A stretch of DNA of 64,000 nucleotides. Source: Tetradesmus obliquus (taxonomy: Eukaryota; Chlorophyta; Chlorophyceae; Sphaeropleales; Scenedesmaceae). The DNA is taken from the NCBI GenBank assembly GCA_030272155.1, contig CP126193.1, forward strand, positions 1,550,001-1,614,000, written 5' to 3'. The position numbers and the translations under genes are program-made. Under the pieces are notes generated by a model. It saw nothing but the letters and a program-made list of their open reading frames with translations. It did not search any database and was not told the origin of the DNA. This document shows positions 11,001 to 22,100 of the stretch, one piece after another (the stretch's first letter is position 1; each line of letters opens with the position of its first letter).

Positions 11001-14000
11001 TGCGCGAGCAAGGTGGGCAGGGCTGTGATCAGTGACGAGGTGTTGGCTGCGTGCCTGGGTAGTAACTCGCTGACACGACAGCATACAAGGACCTGCGGAG
11101 AGTACATCAGCCAAGGTTGCCAGTGCGTGCCTGTGGAAGCTGCGACCAGCAACAAGAAGCAGCCAGCACTGCTTGCAGAAAAGCTGCCTCTGCTTGCAGG
11201 AAACCTGCATTTTCTCGCAGGAAACCTGCATCCACTTGCAGAAAACCTGCATCCGCGTGCAGGAAACCTGCCCTGCTTGCAGGAAACTTGCAGGAAACGT
11301 GCCTGCTGTTGCACAATACTGGCATCTGCTTGCACAGCACCAAAGCATCTTTTTTGTGTGCTGTCCCGCCATGCAGTGCCTGCCGAGCTGGCAGCAGCAG
11401 AGACTGATCTAGCCACCCAGCAGCGCCAGGTTGATGCACTGGAGCTGAAGCTGCCAGAACTCACCTGCTTGTGTCACAACTGCTCGCAGGAAACCCTGTC
11501 TCTGCTTGCAGGAATCTTGAATTTGCTTGCAGGAAACCTATCTCGGCTTGCAGGAAACCCAAGCCTGCTTGCAGGAAACCTGACTCAGCGTGCAAGAAAT
11601 CTGCCTTGGCAGTTGTGATGTCATTCTCAACCCCCTGCCCTGTGCTCTTTTCTGCATCATTCCATGCAGTGTCCGCTGAGCTGACTGCAGCAGAGACTGA
11701 TCTGGCCACCCAGCAGCGCCAAGTTGATGCACTGGAGCTGAAGCTGCCAGACCTCAACAGCCAGCATGCGCAGTACATGGCGCGCCAGGAGCAGCTGCGG
11801 CAGCAGGCAGCCGCACTTAACGCAGACATGGAGAGCGTGCAGGCAGAGGCGGAGCGGGTGGCGAGGGAGAAGGAGGAGAAGGAGCACGAGGGGTGAGTGC
11901 GCAGCTTGTTATGTTGCTGCTGCTGCTGCTGCTCTGCTGCTGATTGCTGCTGTTGGTGATGGTGCCGGCTTGTTGTGGATGTTCAGCTTGTTGTCAGACA
12001 GGCAGGCGTGTGCATAAGGCGGGTAGTTTATCATTTTCCTCTGTGGAAGATTACCTGGGGTGTGTGTGCTGCATGCTGCCCGACTTCTGCTATGCAGGCA
12101 GGCAGGCCTGCATGCTTGACACTGTGATGGCATCTTGTTTTTCTCAGGCTATTGCTCAAGCTATTGATGATGCTGATGAGTTTTTTTCTGCGTTGTCGTC
12201 TGACGGTTTGGACGATGATGAGTTGTTCTTCGATGTTTCCTCCCCCTATGAGCCTCTCGTTGGCTCCTGACTGGGGTTCCCACTCCTCGTTGAGTGGAGC
12301 ATGTAATGTATGTATGTAATGTATGTTTTTTTTCGAAGTTGTGTTTGTGGCTGCACTGTGGAGGCAAGGTGCGGGGGGTGATATTGATACTTTAGGGAGC
12401 CGGGATTGCAGTTCCCAGGAACAGCCTAGTGCCCTCAGTGGAACCTCAAGTGACACCAGCGACGCTGTGCATCTGATCCTGCTGCTGCTGCTCCTCGCTC
12501 AACATCTGCTGCTGCTGCAGGGCGTTATCTGCTGAGCGGCTGGCCTCCATTGATGCGCGCGCCAGCCAGCTGTCCTGCCAGGCTGCTGCGCTGCAGGCCA
12601 AGGCTGCCGGCGCTGAGGGACTGCAGGTGGCTGAGCAGGCGCGGGCACAGGCGGCAGAGGCGGAGGCACACGGCCTGCAGGTGGGGTGGGCTGGGGTGGC
12701 TTCCTTGCTGGCATGCTTGTGTAAAAGACCAAATGTGTATTGGCAGAGTGCTGTGGTTGTTGTGCTGCATGTGGTTCTGAAGTATCTTGTGTGGAGTTGG
12801 GGCTGTTTTTGAAGTAGGCAGGGTCAAGGGGTGAAGGTGACGCTTTGCCTCATGGTTCTGCGCTGCTGCCTGCTGTGTCATGCAGATTGCTGCTGAGACG
12901 CTTGGCAGCGGCAAGGCAGCCATGCTGAAGAGCAGCGTGGCCACCACCACCAACACCAGCAGCAGCACTGCCGCCACATCGACCACCACGCGCCACACCA
13001 GCACTGCATCACCCGAGGTGACAGCAGCAGACTTTGGCGGCTTCCCAACGCACCACGCTGCCCGTACGACTGGCAGTCATGTGGAGGAGCAAGCACAGAG
13101 GAAGTTTGCCAGCGGCAGCAGCAGCGGCGCAAGGGGTGACAGGGCAGTGGCAGGTGGTGAGCTGGATGCGTACATGCAGGCCCCTGAGCGTGATGTGCTG
13201 GCTGAGCTAGAGCCTAGCTCCCTGGCTGGTGTTGAGGGTGTGAGGAGTGAGGGTGCTACAGAGATGGCAGAGGGCTCAGCAGTACATGGCCTGGGCCGCA
13301 GGGGACAAGGTGTGATGCAGCACGGCAGGATTGCGTTTGAGGAGCGTGAGATGGCGCCTGCTGCTGCAGGCCTGAGGCAGGAGGAGGAAGAGGGAGAAGG
13401 TGCGAGCTGGGTGATGCTGCGTTACTTTGACTCGTTTGACTTGGCAGCAGATGGAGATGGTTGATGGTTGCTAGCATGGCTAGCTAGCATGGCACTGGTA
13501 GTGTACAGTAGTCCTTGTGTGTTGCACCTCTGAGCTGCATACAGGAAGTGATGTGCAGCTTACCGCTGCATGCAGATTACCTGAGCTAGTCTGCTGCATG
13601 TGCAGTGTAGCGCAACGATGCAAGCTGCTGCTTGTGTGCTGCTCGCTGGCGAACTCACCATGAGCTGTACCACCCTGCAGCACACAAGCAGCAGCTTGCA
13701 CATCAGTTACTGTTGTGCTGCATGAGCATTGCGCTGCTTTGCATGTTGTGAACAGCAAAATCGCCTCACTGCTTCACACTGGCTTACACTGCCTCACACT
13801 GTCGTGCACTGTCTTTAACACTGTCGTGCACCGCCTGACATTCTCTCACACTCTTGCACCATCTCGCACTTTGGCACTGCTGTCTGCGCCACACCGCCAG
13901 GCTATGCGCCGATGCCTCGGCCCAGCGTTGCCGCCCCCATTGGCGGGGCAGTGCTGCCAACGCAGGAGGGCTTTGCTGCGCCCAGGACTGCTGGTGGGTG

Positions 14001-14825
14001 TGCAGCTTCAGGGTGTGCCTGCTTGCGTGCTCATACGCCTGCATGCTTGCTTGTTTGATGCGCCGATTGCGAAACATGAGCAGGTTACACCTCAACTGCA
14101 GTACGCCTTCTGAATAGGCATCTCGCTGCACAGGACCGTGCCGGTGCGCGTGCGTGAATGGGCTAGCTCAAGCACAAATGCATGCATGCAGCACAGACAG
14201 CAGCGATGCATCCCTGCAGCTGTAGTGTACTGTCAGTGGTGACCTGCTTCCGCCACTGCTGCCATCGTATCTGCTGCGCAGAGAGTAAGATTGGCGCCAC
14301 TGCTGGCCATGAGGGTGCCACCAGCGGTGCCACGCTGGGCACTCTGCAGGGCGGCCTGCAGCCCGGCTACGCTGGTGACGCGAGCGAGTCCCCACGCAAG
14401 TCAGGTGGGGGCATGTACCCGCACACGACGCAGTTTCCATTGCCAGCAATGCTTTGAGTTTGTCAAGCGTCGACCTTGCTTGAGGTCGAGTAATTAGTGT
14501 TGGTTTGTTAATGCGGAGGACTGACGTCAGCTGTGCTGTTGGCACGCAGCACAGTTTTGCAAACTGCTGCCAGCAGTGCTGGCACCTGGCAGTAGCAGAT
14601 GCTGCAAAGCACTCGGTATCCGTCTAGCGCCTGGGGTGGCGGCAGTGTGTGATGGTGGCTGCATCCATGCACTATTTTGCCGCCTGGCAATGCTCTTGCT
14701 GGATGCATATCAATTTAATGCTTATGATGACACCTTGCTTGACATGCTGCTGCTGCGCTGCTGCTGCTACTGCAGGCAAGGGAATGCTGGGCAACCTGAA
14801 GAGCATGCTGAGCCCCAAGAAGTAG
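8040..14825 (+). CDS. Unrecognised coiled-coil protein, N-terminus not found
   Basis: Exons 8040-8115, 8530-8696, 9076-9606, 10140-10269, 10761-11012, 11670-11892, 12521-12680, 12886-13399, 13901-13993, 14282-14404 and 14776-14825 join in phase into at least 772 residues. I do not recognise the family. In order: an acidic start (EHDDTVVRDADAAHHEALAR), a Thr/Ser-rich linker with CxxC pairs (CATCG, CPACG, CGLCA) near residues 110-180, a long Ala/Glu/Arg/Gln heptad-like region (ERLRLEIESARDGIVARAAEL, ETDLATQQRQVDALELKLP), a Ser/Thr and acidic region, and a basic tail MLGNLKSMLSPKK before TAG. The heptads suggest an extended dimeric scaffold. Two coiled-coil exons have extra partial copies in flanking introns (10451-10525, 11377-11455), possibly alternative exons. 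The donor at 13399 is my choice because it links by phase to 13901; reading through instead stops at 13464. Confidence 0.68.
10451..10525 (+). repeat. Second copy of a coiled-coil exon end with its donor
   Basis: About 75 bases matching 10203-10277, 248 bp downstream, including the donor context CGCAGAGG|GTGGGT. The copy would rejoin 10761 in the same phase, but I see no acceptor of the right phase in front of it, so it is more likely a decoy 5' splice site than a full cassette exon. Confidence 0.82.
11165..11310 (+). repeat. Minisatellite of about 21-bp units containing GCAGGAAACCTG
   Basis: Six or more imperfect units built on CTTGCAGGAAACCTG sit in the intron before the first copy of a coiled-coil exon. 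Each unit holds a TTGCAG or CGCAG that resembles a 3' splice site. Confidence 0.85.
11377..11455 (+). repeat. Extra copy of the 11670 coiled-coil exon start
   Basis: The segment after the acceptor at 11374-11376 matches 11670-11748 at high identity (coding ELAAAETDLATQQRQVDALE versus ELTAAETDLATQQRQVDALE) and has the same phase. It could pair with the 11012 donor, but I see no good donor at its own 3' end. It may be a mutually exclusive first part or a decoy. Confidence 0.88.
11483..11605 (+). repeat. Second block of the GCAGGAAACC minisatellite
   Basis: The same 20-21 bp unit as at 11165-11310 recurs between the two exon copies. This suggests that the intronic array and the exon start were duplicated together. 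Confidence 0.85.
12148..12319 (+). other. AT-rich acidic open segment with two TGTAA motifs inside an intron
   Basis: After TTTTTCTCAG (acceptor-like, ending 12147) a 123-base frame reads AIAQAIDDADEFFSALSSDG and on to a stop at 12268-12270. Its codons favour GAT, TTT and TTG, unlike the G/C-ending codons around it. Forty bases later come TGTAA at 12302 and 12315 and a T run. It looks like a 3'-terminal exon with a poly(A) signal, or an inserted gene end, but the acidic frame does not match the phase arriving from 11892. Function unknown. Confidence 0.35.
13619..13700. repeat. 24-bp perfect inverted repeat (hairpin) in an intron
   Basis: Arms 13619-13642 and 13677-13700 (TGCAAGCTGCTGCTTGTGTG... 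and its complement) are separated by 34 bases. In the primary transcript they would form a 24-bp stem between the exon ending 13399 and the one starting 13901. A CACTG/CACTGTC-rich simple repeat follows at about 13,770-13,870. Confidence 0.9.
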
Positions 14826-15688
14826 GCAGTGGCTTCAGCTGAAGGCGGGTAGCTGGGCAGGCAACATGTGGCAAGATGCTGCACTCTCGAGCGACTGAAG
14901 GATAAGCAACAAATGCTGTGTGAAGTGCAGTGTGTGGTGTTGTGCTTGTACCCTGTACGATGCATTTGCTGCCGAACCAGTGCATAGTAGTGTGCATGAT
15001 GGGGGTGTTAAGCGTGAATGAGGCTGTCTTGCCTCTGCACGTGTGCTTGTGCTTGTGCAAGAGGATAGACAACGAAGCTCTTGCTATAGTGCATTGTAGC
15101 TGTGGGGTGCCTGTGCTTTGGAGTTGGTCTCCCTGTGTACAACAGAGCCTGCAGTAGTGGGTTGGCTTGGTTGTGTTTGAAGTGATGCGTGTGTTGTGCA
15201 ACGGCAGAGCAGTTGAACGTGAAAGAGAGTGGGCACATCAGAGTTATGGAAATGAAGGCTGTGTAATTGACTAGATCAATAGGGTGTGCCAACATGTCGC
15301 CTGATGTCTGCTGTGCCTTGGCAAGCTGGCCCGCCTTGTCAGCCTGAAGTTCTCATGCTCAGCACAGAGCATCAGGCACGCAGACAAAAGCTTAAAGCTG
15401 GATACTTTCAGCGCCAAGTGCAGCGTGTTATTTTTGGGCGACTCAAGAAGGTTGTTGTGGCACTGGCAACCAACACGTTCATAGTGAACTTGGCGCTGAC
15501 GTGCAGCACACGAACGTTGTTTAAAACGTTACAAGCGTTACTAAAAGCACATCAATCTGATTGTGGGACGCTTTACGCGGGAGCAAGCCCACTGTTGAGA
15601 CACCAAACAAAATCCAACCGTTTTCTGACCGGTCACATCGTGTGAGGCAATTGCCTTTCAATTCGCTTACCCTTTCAACAGAAGCAAC
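14826..15688 (+). other. Coiled-coil gene 3'UTR and lactonase promoter region
   Basis: TGTAA at 15262-15266 is a likely poly(A) signal for the upstream gene, giving a 3'UTR of about 440 bases. The remaining roughly 420 bases should hold the lactonase promoter; I see no clear TATA box. A 119-codon open frame at 15286-15645 has no family signature and is probably chance. Confidence 0.45.
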
Positions 15689-18016
15689 ATGTTGAATCTG
15701 CAAGCTACGCTGTTCATCGTAATCGCCGCAGCAGTAGCCAGCATGGCAGCAGCAACTCTCAGCAGCAGTGCTGGGCACAGGGTGATTATAGGAGGCCTAG
15801 GGCACAACAGCAGCATATGCATGGCCAATCTAAACCTAAAGTCAGGCCAACTGTCGATCACGGACAGCTGGGCAAAGGCAGCAGGCCCCTCACCTGCCTT
15901 TATGGCATGGAGCAGCAGTGACAGCAGTACAAGCCCTGTGCGCAACATTGTGATAGCCAATCATGCTGGCAACAACGGCGAAGCTATCACATCAGTGCAG
16001 CTGTATCCGCCATATGCCAAGCGATCCGCCTCAGTGAGGACTGACGACCCCTGCCACATTGGGCTGCACTCTAGCGGCAGGTGGGACAACAGCAGCAGTG
16101 CCAGGGCAGCAGCAATGCCAGACCTTGCTTGAGCAACCCTCTAGACACCCAAGTGGTGCTTGCTGGCTCGCACGTATGCTGTAGCAAAAGGCCCAAGGGC
16201 GGTCCTGTGCAGTGCGCTGCCATCAATGCGCTCTGTACTGTTGCCAGCAGCAGCAAGAGGCGGAACCTGCATTTGTCTGATGTAGGCTGCAGCGCATGCT
16301 GAACGAAACAAACACAAAACTCTCACTGCTGTTGCCGGCAGGTGGGCAGCCACAGCCTCATATGATGCAGGCACTATAGGCATTGTGGAGCTGCTGCCAG
16401 CACCACAAGCAGCAGCAGTAGAGGTGTCTCGAACATCACCAGCAGCAGCAATGCTGCTGGACGAGCAGCAGCAGCAGCAGCAGCAGGAGGAAGGTGTGTT
16501 TCTGCCTGCAGAGCTGCAGCTGAGCAGCGTCACCACATACCCAACAGAGCTGGTTGGTGAAGCTGCGCATGAAGCTAAGTTCAGCCCTGATGGCACGCTG
16601 CTGGTGGGTACTGCGGCTTGCAGGAGCTCGGCAAATGCAGCTGCAGCTGTTCACGCTTAGCTGTTCTATAGCTGTTCTATATGTTCTTAGCTGTTCTATC
16701 TCTTGTCTGTCGCACTCGTCTTGGTGATTGCTGATGCTACAGCTGCACTTGACAGACGGCGTTGGACAGACGAGAATGCTAGCCCGCACCGCGGCACAGC
16801 AGTTGTGCCTAAAGACAGCCATAGATGCAGCAGTGCAGTATGCAGCAGCAACGCACGGTAAAGACGCAGCAGTTCAGCCGCAGCGCTTGTCATGTGTCCT
16901 GGGGTTCAGCAAAGCCAAGCTACGCTGCTTAACCATGTGTTGTGCTGGTGCATGCTCCACACTTGCATATGTGTGCTGCCTGCCACTCATCTGACACCCA
17001 GCACCTACAGTCGCCTCTCGCTCACAGGTCTGCTTGTGTTTGCGCCTGCAACTTGCCTGTTTGTTCTGCAGTACGTGCCCTGCCTCAAGTCCGACTGGGT
17101 GCGCATGTTCAAGTTTGATGCAGAGACCGGCAAACTCACTCCCCACAGCTACCCAGCAGCAGCAGCAGCAGGGCCAGGCCATCCCTCAGGGCAGGTGCCT
17201 GCTGCTAGCCAGGGCAGCGCTAACCCTGCAGCAGAGCTGGCTGCTGCTGCAAACCTAGGCGCTGGCAGCAGCAATGACAGCAATGGCACGGCTGCACTAG
17301 CAGCAGCAGGGCAGGGCAGCAGCGGCAGCAGCGGCAGCAGCAGTGGTGACAACAGGGCCCGGCTACCGCCTGGCTCCGGCCCTCGCCACATCATCTTCCA
17401 CCCACGCCTGCCAGTTGCATATGTGCTCAACGAGCTTTCCAGCACCATTGCTCGCTTTGACTGGGATGGCAGCAGCAGCAGCAGCAGCAGCAGCAGTGGG
17501 CTGCTGACTGCTGATTTTGATCAGGAGCCGGATCGCATCGTGTCGATGCTGCCGCCCGGCACATCTGCAGAGCCAGTGTGCGTAAAGTACGGCATGACAG
17601 TGGTCGCAGGTTCGAACCCTCCTGGCGACATTGCGTGCACAGAGCTGTGCAGGCCGTATGGCGGCGCGGAGCTAGCGCTGAGCAATGATGGCAGGTTTTT
17701 ATATGCATCAAACCGCGGACTGTGTGAGGGCACGCCAGCTGCAGGCAAGAGCAGCATTGTTGCGTTTGCAGTGGATCAGGCGTCGGGGGCACTCACTGCG
17801 CTGGACTGGAAGTTTGGAGGGGGTGATGTGCAGCACCCGCGGCATTTTAGCCTAACCCCTGATGAGGCCAATGCGTTCCTTTTGGTGGCTAACATGCATG
17901 GCGAGAGTGTGACTGTGTTTAGGAGGGATGCCAGCAGTGGGCTGCTGTCAAAGGTTGGCACTGTGTCCACAGCTGACTCGAGTGTGGTGCAGCCGGCCTT
18001 TGTGGCTGTGATTTGA
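15689..18016 (+). CDS. Secreted lactonase, YbhE/6-phosphogluconolactonase-type beta-propeller
   Basis: Exons 15689-16080, 16342-16603 and 17072-18016 give 532 residues. The first ~25 residues (LQATLFIVIAAAVASMAAA) look like a signal peptide, so the protein is probably exported. Family signatures of the seven-bladed lactonase fold follow: DPCHIGLHSSGRW, AHEAKFSPDGTLL, SGPRHIIFHPRLPVAYVLNE, GAELALSNDGRFLYASNRG, HPRHFSLTPDE and LLVANMHGESVTVF. Known members hydrolyse 6-phosphogluconolactone or related sugar and muconate lactones; with a signal peptide, the cytosolic pentose-phosphate role is doubtful and the substrate is unknown. The length exceeds the usual 340-400 because of Gln, Ala/Gly/Ser and Ser runs inserted between blades (polyQ near 16465, Ser near 17470). 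Splice phases agree (2 then 0). Confidence 0.88.
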
Positions 18017-19191
18017 GTGCGTTGACAGAGATCTTGGGCCACCGTCTGTGACTTTATGCCACCCAGCATGCTGCGCATCGTCTATAAAGTGACTGATAGC
18101 ATCAGAAAGAGGCAACTTTTAAAGCACATGCAGCGGTTGCGGAGGAAGCATATCTGGGTGCTGGACATGCTGCGATGGCGTTGATGCTATGGCTTGATGG
18201 GTAACATGATGATGATCTGGGTGCTGGACATGCTGCTATTTTGCACTGAGAGCTACAGTTACAGCCGCCTGCCACATGTTTGGCAAACAACTGGACCAGT
18301 CCAAGAGGATTGGTGTAGCTTCTGCTGATGATGGTGCACGTACGTTGTAGGGATGTCTTGAGATGTGCATGAATCCATTGCATGAGCGTTTCAGCTTAAT
18401 CAAGCAGAACGACTGGCACTGCACCAGAGCGATGGCCTCAGGCTCTGCGGCCTGAGGCTGTGAGCTGGTTATGTGTGGCACAGCAGGCTGAGCACACTGT
18501 TTCAGCCTATATTAGGCTGGCGTTGCGTTTTGAGGACGTAACCATGTTGCTTTAATGATTTGCAGCTGCTGGATGGCTGTTGACAAGCGTGACCATGCAG
18601 CCTGCAGGAGGGTTCCTGCAGGTGTCTGCTTCCACCAGCATCAAGCCCAACATGCTCTTATGGTTTATTCGGGCAGCTGTTTCAAGTAAAGTTGAGTTAG
18701 GATGCATTTATGAAGTGTGCATCCACACTGTGCTGCTGAACGGCGCCCGCAGCGGGTACCGCGTGCAGTAGTGGCGCCTTTTGCTGCTGACAGGGCCATC
18801 AGCAGCAGCGCGCATTTCGTGCTGTAAAACCTAATACGATATGGGTATTCAATTACTAATACGCAGCCCTTATGGCTCGGTGTTAGCGATTTGTCACTTA
18901 CCACCAAGTAGCTATACGACAGCAGTTCCAGGCGTGTTCAGTGAGGCACTCGATGCTGTGCTACAACGCACTTCACGCGCTTTTAAACAAAAGCTTCGTT
19001 CATTTGGTGTTTACTGCAACACGATCAGCCTCAACGAAGTGAGTGCTCAACCCCTGGTGAGGCACTGCTGTGGGTGCCCACACACGAGCACGTTCTGGTC
19101 AACGCAATTGACGCTATATACGTTGGAAGTCTGGTTTTACCATTACTCTTTAGCGACCGCCTATTGGCACGGAGTACTGCTGCAACACCAA
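18017..19191 (+). other. Spacer with short repeats, before the Ser-Pro glycoprotein gene
   Basis: Holds a 22-bp direct repeat (18152-18173 and 18215-18236, ATCTGGGTGCTGGACATGCT...) and, between them, a 43-bp sequence (18174-18216) that recurs at 28966-29008. TATATA at 19115-19120 lies about 72 bp before the next start codon and may be its TATA box. No gene seen. Confidence 0.6.
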
Positions 19192-22100
19192 ATGCGGGCA
19201 CTGCAAGTGCTGGTGCTGGCGCTGCTGGCTGGTTCCTTTCATCTTGCTGCTGCAAGGCATCCCTCAAGGGGCAGGTCTCTGCAAAGAGCGAGGCCTGAGA
19301 GCATGCAGGTCGACTTGACGCGGCAGCAGTTTGTTCAGGTGAGCCACAATTCCACAGCAGTGGCACTGGCTACACCCTGCTGCTGCACGCCCAGCGGCAG
19401 TACCAGGATGCAGCAGCAGACTGTCCTAGCACACGTGCCGCATTACGTGCCGCTGCTTCCTGGACGGTTTCGCTACAGCTCATTGGCAAGGTTTCACACA
19501 GCAAGCCTGGCACTTTCCAAGCAGCAACAGTATTTAAAAGTAGGCTGAGCGCGCTGGTCTTCACCATGCACACCTGGCACCTGCATCACACAACATCTGC
19601 GCTTTGCTGCCTCTGGCATCTGCTGCAGACGACATGGGCTCTGCGCGGCGTGTCATGTGACATTGTCTCTGACAGGTTGTTGGACCCTTATGTTAATAAC
19701 ACCCTGGCATGGGCTGTCACTTCCGACTTCAAAGCTGCACTAAATGCGGCCGGCTGGCCAGAAGCTGCTGACAGCGTGGTGGCAGTACGCCAGCCCTGCG
19801 CAACCTTCAATGTAAGCTGCATTTGTTTGGTCAGACGGTGCAGTGCACAGCACGTGCCAGCTTGTATGATGTGTCATGGCATGGCGTGGTGGCAGTACGC
19901 CAGCCCTGTGCCACTTTCAGTGTGAGCTTCTTGGCGGCTTGAAATGGTGCAGTGACACTGAGTGAGTCAGCACCTGCCAGCTTTATGGTGTGTCATGGCT
20001 CACTGTTGGGAAACGGCCGAGTGCTGTTGACACTGCTCCTGCAGTGTAAGCTGCAACTGTTTGATGACAGTGTTTTGTGCGTCGCGCTGCTGGAACTGCT
20101 GATGGTAGAACAGCGTTTTGGGGATGACTGGCGCACGCATGATGAGCAAGAGGTCCTGCTCAGCAGCAGCAGCAGGGACAGCAGCAGCAGCAGAAGCAGC
20201 AGAAGCAGCAGCAGCAGCAGCAGCGACAAAAACAGCCTCACAGCAGCTGCAACCGCAGCCACTAGGCGTTCCGCAGCAGGCATACCTGCTGCATGCTGAG
20301 GCATTGCTCCCTAGCAACAACCGTGCGCATCTCAAAACATCATTCAATGCGCGTGTGTGCATGCTGCTGCAGGTCAACGGCACAAAGTATGCCTCTTTCA
20401 GGGTCATGGTCAAGTTCAATAGCACCAACAGCACCACTGTGCGCAACCAGATGCTGGTTGCAGTGGCTGGCAGATCAGCAAAGCCGTGCTCGGGCGGCTA
20501 CAATCAGCAGAAGTATGAGAACGTGGCGGCGCTCTGGGCTCGAGGGCCGTTCATAGTGTCACAAAACAGTGAGTAGGCGCAGTGCAGGGCGCAGTGCAGG
20601 ACACTCGTACGCATTGTGCAAGCAGCGTGGTCCTGCATGAACTGCAGTCTCTCGCAGGGCAATGTCACTAGCTTATCAATATGGTTGGTGTGCGTCTGCC
20701 GCCGCAGCAGGTGCAGTGCACATGCAGCAGCATAATTATTATATTGAGATGCCGCACATCCGTGTGCACGTACACCTGGGTGCTGTTTAGAAACCGGCGC
20801 TGGGAGTCGCAGGGCACATTGATACCACCCCAAACAGCCGTGTTTGCGCTGGTCGATGTTTCACACAACGCAGCATGGCTGCAGCAGCCTCTGCACAAGC
20901 ACAGCAGAAGGGCCGTCCTTGACAAAGCAATGACCACCTGCTGCTGCTGCTGCTGCTGCTACGCAGATGGGAATACTTGGAACTCTTTCTACAACATCAC
21001 CAGGAGGAGCGTCAGGCAAGGCACCTTTTACGGTGCCAGCTGGGTGGAGTATGCATCACCGCTCATGGCAGTCTGCCAAGAGGGCCCTGGCGGGACACTC
21101 CCTGGCAACAGCCCCAGCCTCAGCCCTAGCCCCAGCCCCAGCCCTGGTCCCAGCCCCAGCCCCAGCCCAGGGAACACAGCTGGTCCCAGCCCCAGCCCCA
21201 GCCCCAGTCCTGGCAGCAACGCTGGCCCCAGCCCCAGCCCCAGCCCCAGCCCCAGCCCCAGCCCCAGCCCCAGCCCCAGCCCCAGCCCCAGCCCCAGTCC
21301 TTTCCCTTCCATATTCCCACCATTCTGGCCACCCGGCCTAGTTCCCAACCCTCCACCAAGCCCAAGCCCCAGCCCCAGCCCCAGCCCCAGCCCCAGCCCC
21401 AGCCCCAGCCCCAGCCCCAGCCCCAGCCCCAGCCCCAGCCCCAGCCCCAGCCCAAGTCCCAGCCCCAGCCCCAGCCCCAGCCCAAGCCCCAGCCCTGGCA
21501 ACATCACCAGCCCCAGCCCTAGCCCTAGTCCTGGCAGCAACACCAGCCCCAGCCCAAGCCCTAGCCCTGGCAGCGGCGTGAACCCCAGCCCACGCCCAAG
21601 CCCTGATGCTGGCACCAGCCCCAGCCCAAGCCCAAGCCCTGGCAGCAGCTTAAACCCCAGCCCCAGCCCCAGCCCCAGCCCGACCACTGGCAGCAGCGCC
21701 AGCCCATCACCCACGGCATCACCTGATGTGCCCAGCCCGTCACCGTCTGCATCACCTGAGCTACTAGCCAGCCCCAGCCCTTCACCTGATGTGACTAGCC
21801 CCAGCCCATCGCCTGGTGTGCCCAGCCCATCACCTGATGTGGCCAGCCCATCACCCGATGTGGCTAGCCCCAGCCCATTGCCTTCGGCGTCACCAGAGCT
21901 GCTGCCTAGCCCCAGCCCATCACCTGATGTACCCAGCCCCAGCCCATCACCTGATGTACCCAGCCCCAGCCCATCACCTGATGTGGCCAGCCCATCACCG
22001 TCACCATCACCTGATGCAGCCAGCCCCAGCCCATCACCCTCAGCATCACCAGAGCTGCTACCAAGCCCTAGCCCATCTCCTGAGGTGCCCAGCCCCAGCC

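Noticed and set aside
17590-17640. GGTTCGAACCC, a tRNA T-loop/B-box-like sequence inside the lactonase exon
   Set aside because: No acceptor stem, anticodon arm or A box at the right distance. The bases encode residues within the conserved frame, so it is a palindromic coincidence.
18841-19191. Upstream extension of the Ser-Pro gene frame to 18841
   Set aside because: The frame is open, but the signal peptide begins at 19192 and TATATA lies at 19115, so the extension is more likely promoter and 5'UTR.
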